DNA from: Sipunculus nudus
Lineage: Eukaryota > Annelida > Sipuncula > Golfingiida > Sipunculidae
Assembly: GCA_026874595.1 (NCBI GenBank)
Contig: CM049314.1
Coordinates: 75,778,300-75,842,299, forward strand
Direction of reading: 5' to 3'
Length of the DNA stretch: 64,000 nucleotides
Below are positions 11,587 through 22,412 of the stretch, piece by piece. Position 1 is the stretch's first letter. Each line of letters opens with the position of its first letter. The position numbers and the translations under genes were made by a program. The notes under the pieces are model-generated. The model saw nothing but the letters and a program-made list of their open reading frames with translations, had not been told where the DNA came from and made no database searches.

Positions 11587-12029
11587 AATGATTGTAGCTG
11601 GCATGACCAGTCTTATATACAACGAAGAGATATATAAATATGCCCAATGTCAGACTGATATGTCAAACCCCTCCTGTGTAATAAGCAGGGACATACACTG
11701 TGCAAAAATTATTGTAGATGGCGCCACCAGCCTTGTACACTATAAAGCTACCCGATATGTATAAACATGCCAAATTTTAGGCTGATGTATCAAATTCCTC
11801 TGTAGAAATAAGAAGGCGCATACACTGCAAAAGTCAATGTTGGTGGCACCACCTGTCTTATAAGAATACAAACATGTCTTATGTGAATACCATCAAAGAC
11901 ACATAGACAGGTCAAAATATCAGTCCAATAAATCAAACTTCCCAAGAGTTTGATGCACTGGGCTGACAAGGCTTAGGTGAGTAAGGCAGTTGCCCCCGAG
12001 TGACCTGTGACAAATTGCTGCCTCAAGCT

Positions 12030-12110
12030 ACTGCACTGAGTGAACTCCTCACCTGCACCTGGCTTGACTGAGTGAACTTTTGACCTGTACCTGGCTGCTC
12101 TGAGTGAACT
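12030..12110 (+). repeat. 32-bp minisatellite inside family B
   Basis: The unit is CTGCACTGAGTGAACTCTTG followed by ACCTGTACCTGG. It recurs at the same place in the B copies near 4330, 22150, 46190, 54990, 57250 and 58810. Confidence 0.75.
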
Positions 12111-13862
12111 CTTGACCTGTTGCATAATCTGACAAAGTTGGCAGTCTGCGAAAGCTATAAATAGATTTAGGCTGAACTTTGGTACCAAATATGATGCAGT
12201 GAGCCAAAGCTATAAATAGAATGCAGCTACTGCACTGAGGAAATCTTGACCTATACCTGGCTGCAGTTCTTCCAATCCTGGCACTGTGCCAAAATTATTT
12301 ATAGAGCTGACATCATCTTGCCTAATGGCCAACATCAAGGCACTGGCAATCTGCCAATGGTAAACCAAGTGCTGCCATCTATACACAAAAGTGGTCCCTA
12401 CTTGAAATAACTTTGAAATTTATTTTTCCAATACAAAATGCTTTTCAGCTGACTTTTTATAAAAAAGAAATCAGGAATATACGTAAAATTATTACGGATT
12501 CATACTGAATGCAAAATAAAATACAGATATATCTCACTGATGGCAAATTCTTGAATTAAGTTGAGTAGGGATACCAATAATTTATAATCAACGTTCAGTT
12601 GTCTTTACATAGCCACAGAGAGCTGAATATCCTTGATTGTAACATTGCCTGGTATGATGAATAACTTAAATCATAAATTTAAAATTTTAAAAGCTTTTAA
12701 AAAAATTTTTCTGTCAATATTAACTAAAGATAACCTGAAATCTAAATGTCTAGTGGCATGATGTAATAGATGCTGATAATATGCCAGGCTAGATGAAACA
12801 GCATAACACAGCTAACATATATGGTAAAATGACTCAATTCATTCTCCATAATTCAGCCAATAATCATTCATGTGGAACCATTAATGACAATTATTATAAG
12901 AATTATGGTAGGGATTATTCTTGTAAAATATTTAACAAACTGGCTCCAGTGACATCAGTCGAAAAACGTTTCGCAGGTTTATAACTCATAAAGGAAGATA
13001 CAGCAAACTGGCTAAGTTCAGCTTCCCGTAACCAAAATGCACTGAACCAAAACCATTTGAACAAACTTGAATTATCAACATCTGAGGATAATTAATGTGC
13101 AAGATTTAAGAATTTGGCCCAGTGGTTTTTGAGAAGAAGATATTTGTAGCCACTGAGCTAAAATGGGCTGTTATATATGGCATATGATCAAATTCAGCTT
13201 CCAATAACTCAGCCAAAAGTCACTGAAAAGAGACCATTTAAACAAACTTCAGAAAGCACTACCCTAGGATCATTTCTGTGCGATATTAAACATTTTGGCC
13301 ATATGGTTCCAGAGAAGAAGTTTTTTGTAGCCCTCAGTGTGATACAGGCAATGTCGACCCTGTACAAAAAAGGCCGATGCAGGTGGCGCCACCAATACCT
13401 CAATTTCAAATATGACCTATGTGACCAACATTGGCATAAAATTTGGTGATGAAAGCTCCAGCCGTTTCTGAGATTTAAATTTTAATACGCTTTTTTGCAC
13501 AGTTAACAAAGTTCAACCTGCTGAAACTCAGCCAAAAATCTCCAAACTGGAACCATTCGAAATACTTGAGAATAATTGTTCCAGGGATTATTTCTGTGAA
13601 AAATTTTTAACAAATTGGCTGGACAGTTTCGGAGAAGAAGATTTTTAAAGCTTTTCTTGCTTTTTCCCTATAAAATCTAAGAAAATGCAGTTAGAAAAAA
13701 AATAAACAAAATCCGATATAGTTTTATGGATGACTGATTATTTGCAAAAAAATTGGTGATGCTAGCTCCTGCCGTTTTTGAGATAGCTATGGTTAACGTA
13801 CAGACGACGGACGACGCACGACAGACGTCGCCGCACCATCACATAAGCTCACAGGTTCGCTA

Positions 13863-14830
13863 AAAATACAGGTGGCAACACCAGTCTGCAGGAACTGATG
13901 GAACACCTCTTGATGAATATATATGCCAAAAATCATGACCATCTGTGTTGTAGTTATTGAGATGTTGCAGTTTTTTTTTTTATCAAATTTTCCATTATTC
14001 TGGGGGGGGGGGGGGGTAATTGGGAGCCCCACAGCTCAAAGCATATGGGTATCAGAGACCTTATTTGAGTTTCCATGGAGACTTTTCATGGGTCTCCCTG
14101 TGTGTCAAGAATGAAGATTCTAGGTCCATTCTTTACGATTTGTGCCAAGTTAACAGATGTTCACATTTTTAAAGGTCTAAAAATAGAGAAAACAATTCGT
14201 AAAAAAATCGAAAAATACAGGTTGCGCCACCAGTCTGCAGAAACTGATGAAACATCTCATGATCAATATGTATGCCAAAAATTATGACCATCAGTGATGT
14301 AGTTAATGAGATATTGAAGTTTTTGTATGAATTTTTTTTACTATTCTGGGGGGTACTTTGGGGCCCCATAGCTCAAGGGATTTGGGTAACAGAGACCTAA
14401 TTTCTGGTTTCTATGGAGACTTTTCATAGGTCTCTCACTGTTTCAAGAATGAAGATTCTAGGTCCATTCTTTACGATTTGTGCCCTGTTAACAGATGTTC
14501 ACATTTTTAAAGGTCTCAAAATTAGAGAAAAAAAAAATCGTAAAAAAATGAAAAATACAGGTGGCGCCACCAGTCTGCAGGAACTGATGGAACATCTCAT
14601 GATCAATTTGTATGCCAAAAATCATGACCATCAGTGATGTAGTTAATAAGATATTGAAGTTTTTGTATGAAATTTTAGACCATTCTGGGAGGTACTTTTG
14701 GGCCCAATAGCTCAAAGGATATGGGTAACAGAGACCTAATTTCTGGTTTCCAAGGAGTTTTTCATCGACCTCTCAGAATGTCAAGTTACAAGATTCTGAG
14801 CCCTGCGGTTACGGTTTGTGCCAGGTTAAC
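13863..14830 (+). repeat. Family A core monomers, right array of A1
   Basis: About three units resume after B1, opening at 13869, 14217 and 14559 with CAGGTGG/CAGGTTG...ACCAGTCTGCAG, a period of about 345 bp. The first contains a 15-G run (14002-14016). The last runs into the ACAG/ACGG tract and terminal hairpin. Confidence 0.8.
14002..14016. repeat. Poly-G homopolymer, 15 G
   Basis: It follows CCATTATTCT in an A monomer. Confidence 0.85.
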
Positions 14831-14904
14831 GGACAGACAGACAGACGGACGACGGACAAAGAGTGATCGCTAAAGCTCAGCATGACTGAAAGTCAGCTGA
14901 GCTA

Positions 14905-15482
14905 AAAATCAGATCAAGCTGTACAAGGGAAGAATAACATCAAGCTGTACAAGAAAAGAATAAGATCAAGCTGTACAAGAGAAAAATAACATCAAGCTGT
15001 ACAAAAGAAGAATCAGATCAAGCTGATCAAAAGAAAAATAACATCAAGCTGTACAAGAGAAGAATAAGATCAAGTTGTAAAAGTGAAGAATAAGATCAAG
15101 CTGTACAAGGGAAGAATAAGATCAAGCTGTACAAGAGAAAACCAACATCAAGCTGTAAAAGAGAAAAATCAGATCAAGTTGTACAAGAGAAAAATAACAT
15201 CAATCTGTAGCAGAAGAGAAAAATATCAAGCTGTACAAGAGAAAAATAACATCAAGCTGTACAAGAGAAGAATCTGATCAAGCTGATCAAGAGGAAAATA
15301 ACATCAAGCTGTAAAAGAGAAAAATAACATCAAGCTGATCAATAGAAAAAAAAAGGATCAAGCTGTACAAGAGAAGAATAACATCAAGCTAGTCAAGAGA
15401 AAAATAACATCAAACTGTACATGAGAAGAATAAGATCAGGCTGTACAAGAAAAGAATAAGATCAAGCTGTACAAGAGAACAA
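14905..15482 (+). repeat. 26-bp minisatellite, right part, ~22 copies
   Basis: The unit reads A(C/G)ATCAAGCTGTACAAGAGA followed by AGAATA. Units are mostly exactly 26 bp and alternate between AGATC and ACATC starts. Because 26 is not a multiple of three, the open frame through it (15083-15277) is a by-product. The array continues 8280-8403 across A1. Confidence 0.88.
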
Positions 15483-15830
15483 AATAAGAAGTTCAAATAA
15501 TGGCGACAACTTATATGCATATTAAAGTGTTAATGCGAAATGCTCAAAGGTGTCAGGGGACACCCTCTTTAATATTAATAAGCAGGACCAACAGATTATG
15601 AAACTGCAAAAATATTTAATATGAATGCAAATGCACGGTTCCCCTACCAGACTGCTAGACTTTAGCCATATTTTTTTGTAACTTTAATTTAGGAAATAGA
15701 ACAATAACAAAACTATTGAGTTTATGTGAGGATCAATATGAATGAAGTCAATATGATAAGGTTGAAAATCACATACAAATTTCCGACTTTGATTACATTA
15801 AACCTTTCTGAATGGCACATTGCGCGAGAA
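15483..15830. other. Single-copy spacer, no gene recognised
   Basis: AT-rich DNA between the minisatellite and the next A-like start. No repeat unit or domain is recognised. Confidence 0.35.
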
Positions 15831-17177
15831 CAAGTGGCGCATGGGCCATGATGCTCATCTGAATTCAGGGAACCTTGAACAATGGGTAAATGGGATCCCA
15901 GAAAGCTTAAAAACATGTCTTTTGCTTAAAACCTTAGAAATAGGTTACAGAGACCTTAGTCTACAACCAAGTTGCTACCATTTATGCCCATGTGACTAAT
16001 AGTGTGTTGAATCATTTTTTTTTTTCACAGCTTGCAGAATATAGTGCAGAGTGACGTTATTTCAGGTTTCAGAGAAATTTTTATATGAACATCCCTGGAT
16101 CTTAATCAAATTAAACAAGGGACCCATGGATCACGGCGCTCAGCTGAAGATTGAAAGTTTTGAAAATTGCAAAATATGCAAAATATTCTATTATAATGTT
16201 TTTCATATATAAGCATATGAGAAGCTAAGAGGAAAGAGGCCCTTCTACTTGGTTATAGTAAAGTTCTAAATATATGATTGCAAAACTAATACTCTAACAA
16301 GAATGTCATGAAGAAAAACAGTAAAGGGTTTGAGATACTGTGATGCATATGAAAAATTTACAGATGGACAGCCAAGTGGACAAAAGGGACTAATAACTTT
16401 ATTTCACTTTAAAGAGAATATGCATTTAAGTTTATATAAAAGCCCATTTTTTTTAGCATATCCTCTTTTTCCATTAATCGTTTTATCAGATTCATTTTTT
16501 TTATTTACAAGTTTTATAAATTTGTAATAAAAAAAATCTGAAAATATAAGTTAAAATATCAATATTCTAAGTTACAGCTATATATTTCTTGGCACCGCAG
16601 GTGCCATAGTATCCCCAGATAATTACCCCCAGCCCTTGATAAGATGCATCTTACCTGTAAGTCTGGTGACTGTACCAATACTTTGTTTTTGAGTTATTGC
16701 CATAATTTCATTTTAACATTATCGCTGCTGTGACCTTGAAAAAAAATGTATCAAGGTCATCCATGTTCAAATTTGACCTAGCCGTTGATAAGATGCATTA
16801 AATTTTGGATTCGTAGGTCCAACGATTTTAAAACATGCCCTGTTAACGGCCGGTCGGCCAGACAGACGACGGACAAAGGACCATGACTATAGCTCAGATT
16901 ACTTATAGTCGGCTGAGCTAAAAATTCTAGGTCCAACTGTAACCAATAATGCATATTTGTCTTATATTGAGCTCAAATCATGTTCTCTCACATACCTTGC
17001 TGGATAAAGGTCACTCTGACCTAATTTCAATTTCACAAGGATATTTGCCCAAGACCTCCAAGCATGTACAGTGAGTAGATTATAGGTCTAACGGTTACGG
17101 TTTGTTCCCTATTAACTACCAGGCTACTTCATTTGAAGGTCTCAAATATAGACAAAAAAATGGATAAAAAAATAAAA
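15831..17177 (+). mobile_element. A-like element carrying C1
   Basis: The start CAAGTGGCGCATGGGCCATG at 15831 is a variant A terminus, followed by ATGCTCATCTGAATTC. Short A-type monomer phrases follow (GAAATAGGTTACAGAGACC, TTTCAGGTTTCAG, ATCCCTGGAT). Element C1 interrupts it at 16116-16920, after which the phrase resumes with ATTCTAGGTCCAACTGT. Its own 3' terminus is not seen; another A-like element starts at 17178. Confidence 0.55.
16116..16920 (+). mobile_element. Family C element C1 (short copy)
   Basis: The start is CAAGGGACCCATGGATCACG, then GCGCTCAGCTGAAG, and AT-rich DNA closely matching 42340-42780. The 3' end has GGATTCGTAGGTCCAACG, CATGCCCTGTTAACGG, GACGG/ACAG repeats, GGACCATGACTATAGCTCAG and a hairpin ending GGCTGAGCTA. 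Compared with C2 (1.84 kb) it lacks about 1 kb of the middle. The junctions ATTAAA and AAAATTCTAGG belong to the host A monomer. Confidence 0.75.
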
Positions 17178-17760
17178 CAAGTGACCCATGGATCATGACG
17201 CTCAGCCGACTGACATGTTGACAATATGTCCTTGGCAACTAATTAAGATATGAAGGTGCCATCATCGTTCATGCATATTAGCTTCAGTTCATCAAGACCC
17301 TTAGGCACACATAATTTTGATGACAATCAAACCAGTCTTTCCTGAGTAATCTGACATTTTGTGTATATTTTGCATTATTTCTTGGTTGCTCAAACATACC
17401 CCGAAACACTGAGAATATAGGGCACTGTGACCCAAATTTAGGTTTTTGGGGAGAACTTTTGAGGAAATCTCAGGATTTCAAGTAAGAAGATTCTGGGCCC
17501 ACGGTTATGATTTGTGCCCTACTTTGGAATCAAATTTTCAATTATTCTAGGGGGTGCTTATAAGCCCCATAGCTGGGAGAATATGAGTAACAGAGACAGG
17601 GTTCCCATTCAAAACCTGAGTATGGATTTAAGAACCTTTTACGGACTTTTAAGGACCATATCCTTCAGATTTCATGGACCAATCTGGTTAATTTGATGAA
17701 TTTGCAGAGCAGGGTTCTTTTGAAATACCAATCACTCATGGTTGACTTTGTAAGACTTAT
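17178..17760 (+). mobile_element. A-like element, 5' part
   Basis: The start CAAGTGACCCATGGATCATG lies at 17178 after an A-rich stretch, then ACGCTCAGCCGACTG. Degenerate monomer phrases follow (GAATATAGGGCACTGTGACC, AAGATTCTGGGCCCACGGTT, ATTATTCTAGGGGG, GAATATGAGTAACAGAGAC). No 3' terminus is found before the (TA)n tract. Confidence 0.5.
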
Positions 17761-17916
17761 TTTTGGTGAAAAAAATACCATTTACTCATGGTTGCTATAG
17801 AGAAAAAATATGACTAGATACTTTATTTAGATAGGTCTTAATTATATTTGTTTTTTCAACTCATCCAAATTACATATGACACTGATAAATAAAGAGGCCT
17901 CGTTTTTATTTATATG

Positions 17917-17921
<5 letters not shown>

Positions 17922-17968
<47 letters not shown>
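17922..17968. repeat. (TA)n microsatellite
   Basis: An uninterrupted AT dinucleotide tract of about 44-46 bp. Confidence 0.9.
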
Positions 17969-17969
<1 letters not shown>

Positions 17970-19935
17970 TGCCGGTTGTTGCCATATACTTGTATAGATA
18001 TGTCATTACGTTTGGAGTTCATTCCCGTATATAATACATGGCTAAGCTTGCATCTTTTTATTAATTAAATCAGTCCAGTAAATTTACCGATCTATAAACA
18101 GCGTTTAGCCATAAACCCGTAATGTTGTGACTCGACTGCATGAAACGCTTCCAGCCCCTCGATCGCCTGGCCCCATTTTCCCCCGAGCAACCTCAATTTC
18201 CCGCCAAAATCAAAGACCACGTGCACCCCCAGTCGCCACGGTCAAGTACAAACTTTTGGATAACTTCCTTTGATCGAGTTCACTGAATATACGCGAAAAG
18301 CAAGGCAGTGGCAAATTTGATACGATGAAATAATTGCTGATGCTCTATTGTGAGGTTGCAAGCCGCGAGAGTGACCAATTTCCACTTTGAAACCCTTGGA
18401 TATCCTGCTGTATAAGCACGACCTACTGCAAGACTGCAGGTGTACCCGCCAAAGAGGGAGGCATTTCTAAAGAGAGCAGGCGAACTTTGACGTTCAAAAA
18501 TTTAAGTGAATACGCTTGGAAAAATGCATAAGGATGACACTGACATCGTTTAAAGAGCAGACGGTAATACGTGGCCAAAACAAGTTCCGAAATGCAACAG
18601 CAATATGATAAGAATTAATTGACGATCGACATAATACAATTCTTTATACACAGTATTCGGTGATATACAACCTAGTCCTACCATTACCGACACCGATGTA
18701 CACTCCACCCTGGTTGCATACGCGGCCACAGTATGTATTTCAGAACTTTCATATTCGAATCCATTTTATAGTCCTACAGAAATTAAACGAGCATCTGCTT
18801 AGCCTCTATAGCCCGCTATTTTAACGCAAAACATTTAAAGCGCAGACTTATATAAATAGCTATCTGTAAGCTTGCCGATCTATCTACGAAATTGTAACAC
18901 CTCTGAATTTTCCCCCGCTCCACTTTTCCGAAGCAGGCATAAAGTTTAATGCCATAAATTTGACAAATTTTTATTCATTCATGTAACTGATTTAACAGTC
19001 ATCCATTAATTTAATTAACTATGAATTATACAATGGTCATATGAGCCCGAAAAATGTCCTTGACCACAAAGGAGGCAAATATGTCAATGTAATATTGCAC
19101 AAGACTGTCCACTTAATATATTCAAATTTAAGAACTAGAGAGACCAACTTTCAAAACTCGTATCAAATCCTATTCGATGTCTTCCTGGAACAATTCAGCT
19201 CATCAGTGTGTCGATGTATGCAGAAGGAGCCTTAATTAGAGTTCCAGAAAACGCACGTCAGTCGAATATAAACATCAATATTTAGTTCAACTTCAAATTT
19301 CAAGCACGTTTCCAAATATATACCTATCATGCCTTCAAGTACCTTTAACGGTACGGGCCCTGCTATATCCTTATAAGAGTCAAGCAAAATAATTAACTTT
19401 TTAACTTAAAAGTGTTGTCAATATTCATACATTAACCTGCATAGGATACTTGAAACTGAAAAAAAGACAATTGATATTTAAGGACGAAATGCTTTCAGGT
19501 TTAAGTCAGAGTCTCTGGAATTTTATCTACTTAATTTGTATGTCGACAAACACAGAGCTTAGCGGGATCGTAGGCGCGTCGTTACTTTCAGTTCCCAACA
19601 AAGTTAATGAGCTCCGCCGACATGCAGAAACTGCAGAGGTTACATGATTTCGGAAAAGGGTACAGCAGAGGGAAATAATAAATTACTGCTCTTGTGGTGG
19701 GCCTATGGAATAGGCTAATAATCTGAAACTATTGGTAGATTACAACTCGCGGCCGTACAGTCCGACTATTAACTTTTCAAATAACTTTATTCATCATTCA
19801 CATGTGATAAACGTAATAGTGCAATCTGGCAAAATTTAAGGACTTTTATGGACCTCTGGCAATATTTCTGAAAATTATGGATATCTAAGTACTTAAATTC
19901 TGCAGTTTTGAATTCCTGGACTTTCTTGGTTTTTA
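17969..19935. other. Single-copy DNA, no gene recognised
   Basis: This is the longest stretch in the left half without the repeat families. It has a GC-richer patch at about 18150-18240 and a moderately complex stretch at 19490-19650 (a 65-codon frame at 19450-19647). No domain, convincing splice pair or promoter motif can be named. It could hold host regulatory sequence or small exons. Confidence 0.35.
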
Positions 19936-20377
19936 AGGGCACGTACGTACCCTGAGAGACCTAAGGTCAGGTTTCCAAGGATATTTTTCACAGATTTCGC
20001 TGGATGTCAAGTCAAACGATTCTAGGAGCAAAAGGCATGATTTGTGCCCTGTTAACAGATGACCACTGCTTTAAAGGTCGCAAGAAGAGAGGGAAAAAAA
20101 AACAGTAGAAAAAAATCCATGTGGTACCATCAGTCAGCGTCAATGCAAAGAATCCTGGTGATGAATGCATTAGTTGTTCAGATACTTGACCTTTTGTTAA
20201 ACAAGGCCTACAGGCCTAATGCGAACCTCTGCATTGGGAAATACACCAGGTATAATGCTTCAATGCTGGACCATGAATTCTCATGTATATGAACAATGCA
20301 GGTACTAAACATTTTGAATAAGAAACAATTACACAAATATCACTGCTGAAATTCTGGCATGGGTGCACACAACACAA

Positions 20378-21660
20378 CCAGGGACTCATGGGTCTCAACG
20401 CTCAGTTGAATTTGTCTATAAGGATATTTTGAAAGAAATTTTTCAGAACGACAGTCCTGTGACCTTAAACAATGACCTTGTGACCAAAAAATCTTAGAAC
20501 TTAATATCCTTGAACTTGCAGCAATAGGACTATTGTAACAATCTTTTAAAAAGTGACCTTGACCAGATAACCAAAAATTCTACAGGTTTCCTCACTTTGG
20601 GCAAATAAGCCATTTGTGAACGTTGGAAAATTCAGGATGAAAAGTTTGATTTACAGTGCATGCACAATCTTTTTAAAGATGTGGCTTCTGTGACCTTCAA
20701 CTCAGATCGCTGAACCCTGAAAATCAAAATGAATTTACATATGTGGTTGGTCATTATTAAATCAAGTTTGAAGCCAGTCTGTCTTTCCAAAGCAGAAATA
20801 TCATCCATAAACTAATTTGTGAATGGATGGGCCCTGTGACCTTGACCATTGACCTATGACCCAAAAATCAAACAGAATCTTCCCCTAGTGGCAGGTTAGC
20901 AATATCTTGAAAATGGAAGGTTTGCGATGATAGTTTTGCTTCAAATGTATACACATTCCTTTTAAAGAAATGGGTCCTGTGACGTGGTCCTTTGACCGTT
21001 GGACCCCAAAATCAACATGGTTCTTACTTTAGGGGTAGGCCATTTATAAGTTAAGTTTAAAACCAATATATCAAACTTAACTGGAGTTATCATCTGGAAA
21101 CTAATTTGTGTGGATGGACGGATTGACAGACAGACAGACATACAAACAGACAGACTGACAGACAGGGTGATTAGTATAGGGCATCCACTTGTGATCAATA
21201 AACACACCTGGTTTAGGACACCAGATGTAATGACAGTTGAGAAACTGACATGACTGTTGTCATTTTATAGTAAATAAATAGAAAAATATTTGTTGAAATA
21301 GGAAAAAATATAGGTGGTGCCACAACGTTTCAGGAACTGACAAAACTAGTCAAGGTTAAAATTCAAGGCAATATTCATGACAAACCATGCATTAATTATC
21401 AAGATATTAGAGTTTTTGTTTCAAATTTTTTACTATTCTGGGGGTACTTTCAAGCCCCATAGCTCGAAGGAAAAAGGTTGCAGTGACCTTATTTCAGGTT
21501 TCCAAGGAAATTTTTAATTGACCTCCCTGGATGTTCATTTAGAAGTTTCTAGGACCAGCTGTTACGATTTGTGCCCTGTTAACGGAGGGACGAACATCCA
21601 GACGGATGACGGACAAAGCGCCATTCCTATACCTCAGTTGACTTACAGTTGGCTGAGCTA
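20378..21660 (+). mobile_element. D/A-type element nested in B2
   Basis: It opens CCAGGGACTCATGGGTCTC then ACGCTCAGTTGA. The first part holds 'gtgaccttgacc' phrases and an ACAG tract (21125-21165) with GGGTGATTAGTATAGGGCATCC, which is a D-type terminus. The second part is one A monomer, a short GACGG tract and a hairpin end GGCTGAGCTA. Excision restores the B sequence (ACACAA then AAAATGATTTTAGCTGG). It appears to be a hybrid of two element types, or a D element inside an A-like one. Confidence 0.65.
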
Positions 21661-22319
21661 AAAATGATTTTAGCTGGCACCACCAGTATTGTATACAACA
21701 AAGCTACCACAGATATATACATATGCCCAAGTTCAGACTGATATATCAAACCCCTCCTGAGAAATAAGCAGGGACACACACTGTGCAAAAAATTATTGTA
21801 GGTGGCACCACCAGTCTTGTATACGACAAGTATACGATAATTAAAATACGATAGGTATAAATATGCCCAATTTCAGGATGAAATATCATCAATTATTGAT
21901 ATAATTAACTATGATTAACTATTGATATAATTCCTCAATAGAAATAAGCAGGCACAAAAGTCACACACTGTGCAAATGTCATTGTAGGTGGTGACACCTG
22001 TCTTGTGAACAAGAAACCCATCAAAGACCAATAGACAGGTCAGAATATTAGGCCAATACATCAAACTTACCTAAGTCTGATGCATGGGGCTGATCATGTT
22101 AGGTGAGAAAGGCAGTTGCCCCGAGTGAACTATGACAAATTTGCTAGCTCAGGCTACTACACTGAGTGGACTCATGACCTGCACCTGGCTAGACTGGGTG
22201 AACTTTTGACCTGTACCTGGCTGCACTGAGTGAACTCTTGACCTGTTGCCTAATCTCATACAGTTGGCAGTCTGCCAAAGCTATAAATAGATTGGCTCCA
22301 CATGCAGCCCTGAGGGGCA

Positions 22320-22412
22320 TGACACCCATGAGATGATCACATGCTGCCGATGAGGTGACCACATGCTGCCCATGAGGTGTTCACATGTCACCCATGAGGG
22401 GATCACATGCCT
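22320..22412 (+). repeat. 22-bp minisatellite inside family B
   Basis: The unit is about CACCCATGAGGTGATCACAT followed by GC, with the palindrome TGATCA or variants. The same array occurs in B3 (27008-27070), B5 (46255-46345) and B7 (59046-59150), with different copy numbers. Confidence 0.8.

Larger units (their letters stand above)
9934..13862 (+). mobile_element. Family B element B1, complete, nested in A1 and carrying J1
   Basis: The start is CAAGGCCTACAGGCCTAATG, whose AGGCCT arms form a hairpin, followed by the subterminal repeat GCGAACCTGTG. The end is CACAGGTTCGCTA at 13850-13862, an exact 11-bp inverted match, preceded by ACGG-type repeats (about 13797-13830). Internally it has ~165-bp 'agtcttgtatac' monomers, a 32-bp minisatellite near 12030-12110, and ~176-230-bp 'actcagccaaaa' monomers. 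Insertion is between TTTGAAAA and AAAATACAGG of an A monomer, with no clear target duplication. Confidence 0.8.
8404..14904 (+). mobile_element. Family A element A1, complete, carrying nested B1 and J1
   Basis: The 5' end is CAAGTGACCCATGGGTC with the palindrome GACCCATGGGTC at 8409-8420, then GCTCAGCTGACTG at 8426-8438. The 3' end has ACAG/ACGG repeats at about 14830-14865, the phrase ACAAAGAGTGATCGCTA, and a hairpin ending AGTCAGCTGAGCTA, which matches the 5' inverted repeat at 12 of 13 positions. Between them lie ~345-bp core monomers, interrupted by B1 at 9934-13862. Both outer junctions are in the 26-bp minisatellite, so the boundaries are well defined. The architecture matches bivalve pearl/HINE non-autonomous elements. 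There is no protein-coding capacity; movement would need a Rep/helicase supplied elsewhere. Confidence 0.8.

Noticed and set aside
13177..13449. 90-codon frame and similar ones at 23997, 28685, 48135 and 60771
   Set aside because: They lie in the 'actcggccaaaa' monomers of family B and recur because the monomer recurs; no start context or domain.
15083..15277. 64-codon frame with repeated K-L-Y-K-R words
   Set aside because: It is produced by the 26-bp minisatellite; the unit is not a multiple of three and there is no gene context.
20962..21207. 81-codon minus-strand frame with repeated SVCLSVCMSVCLS words
   Set aside because: It is the ACAG microsatellite of the D-type element read backwards.
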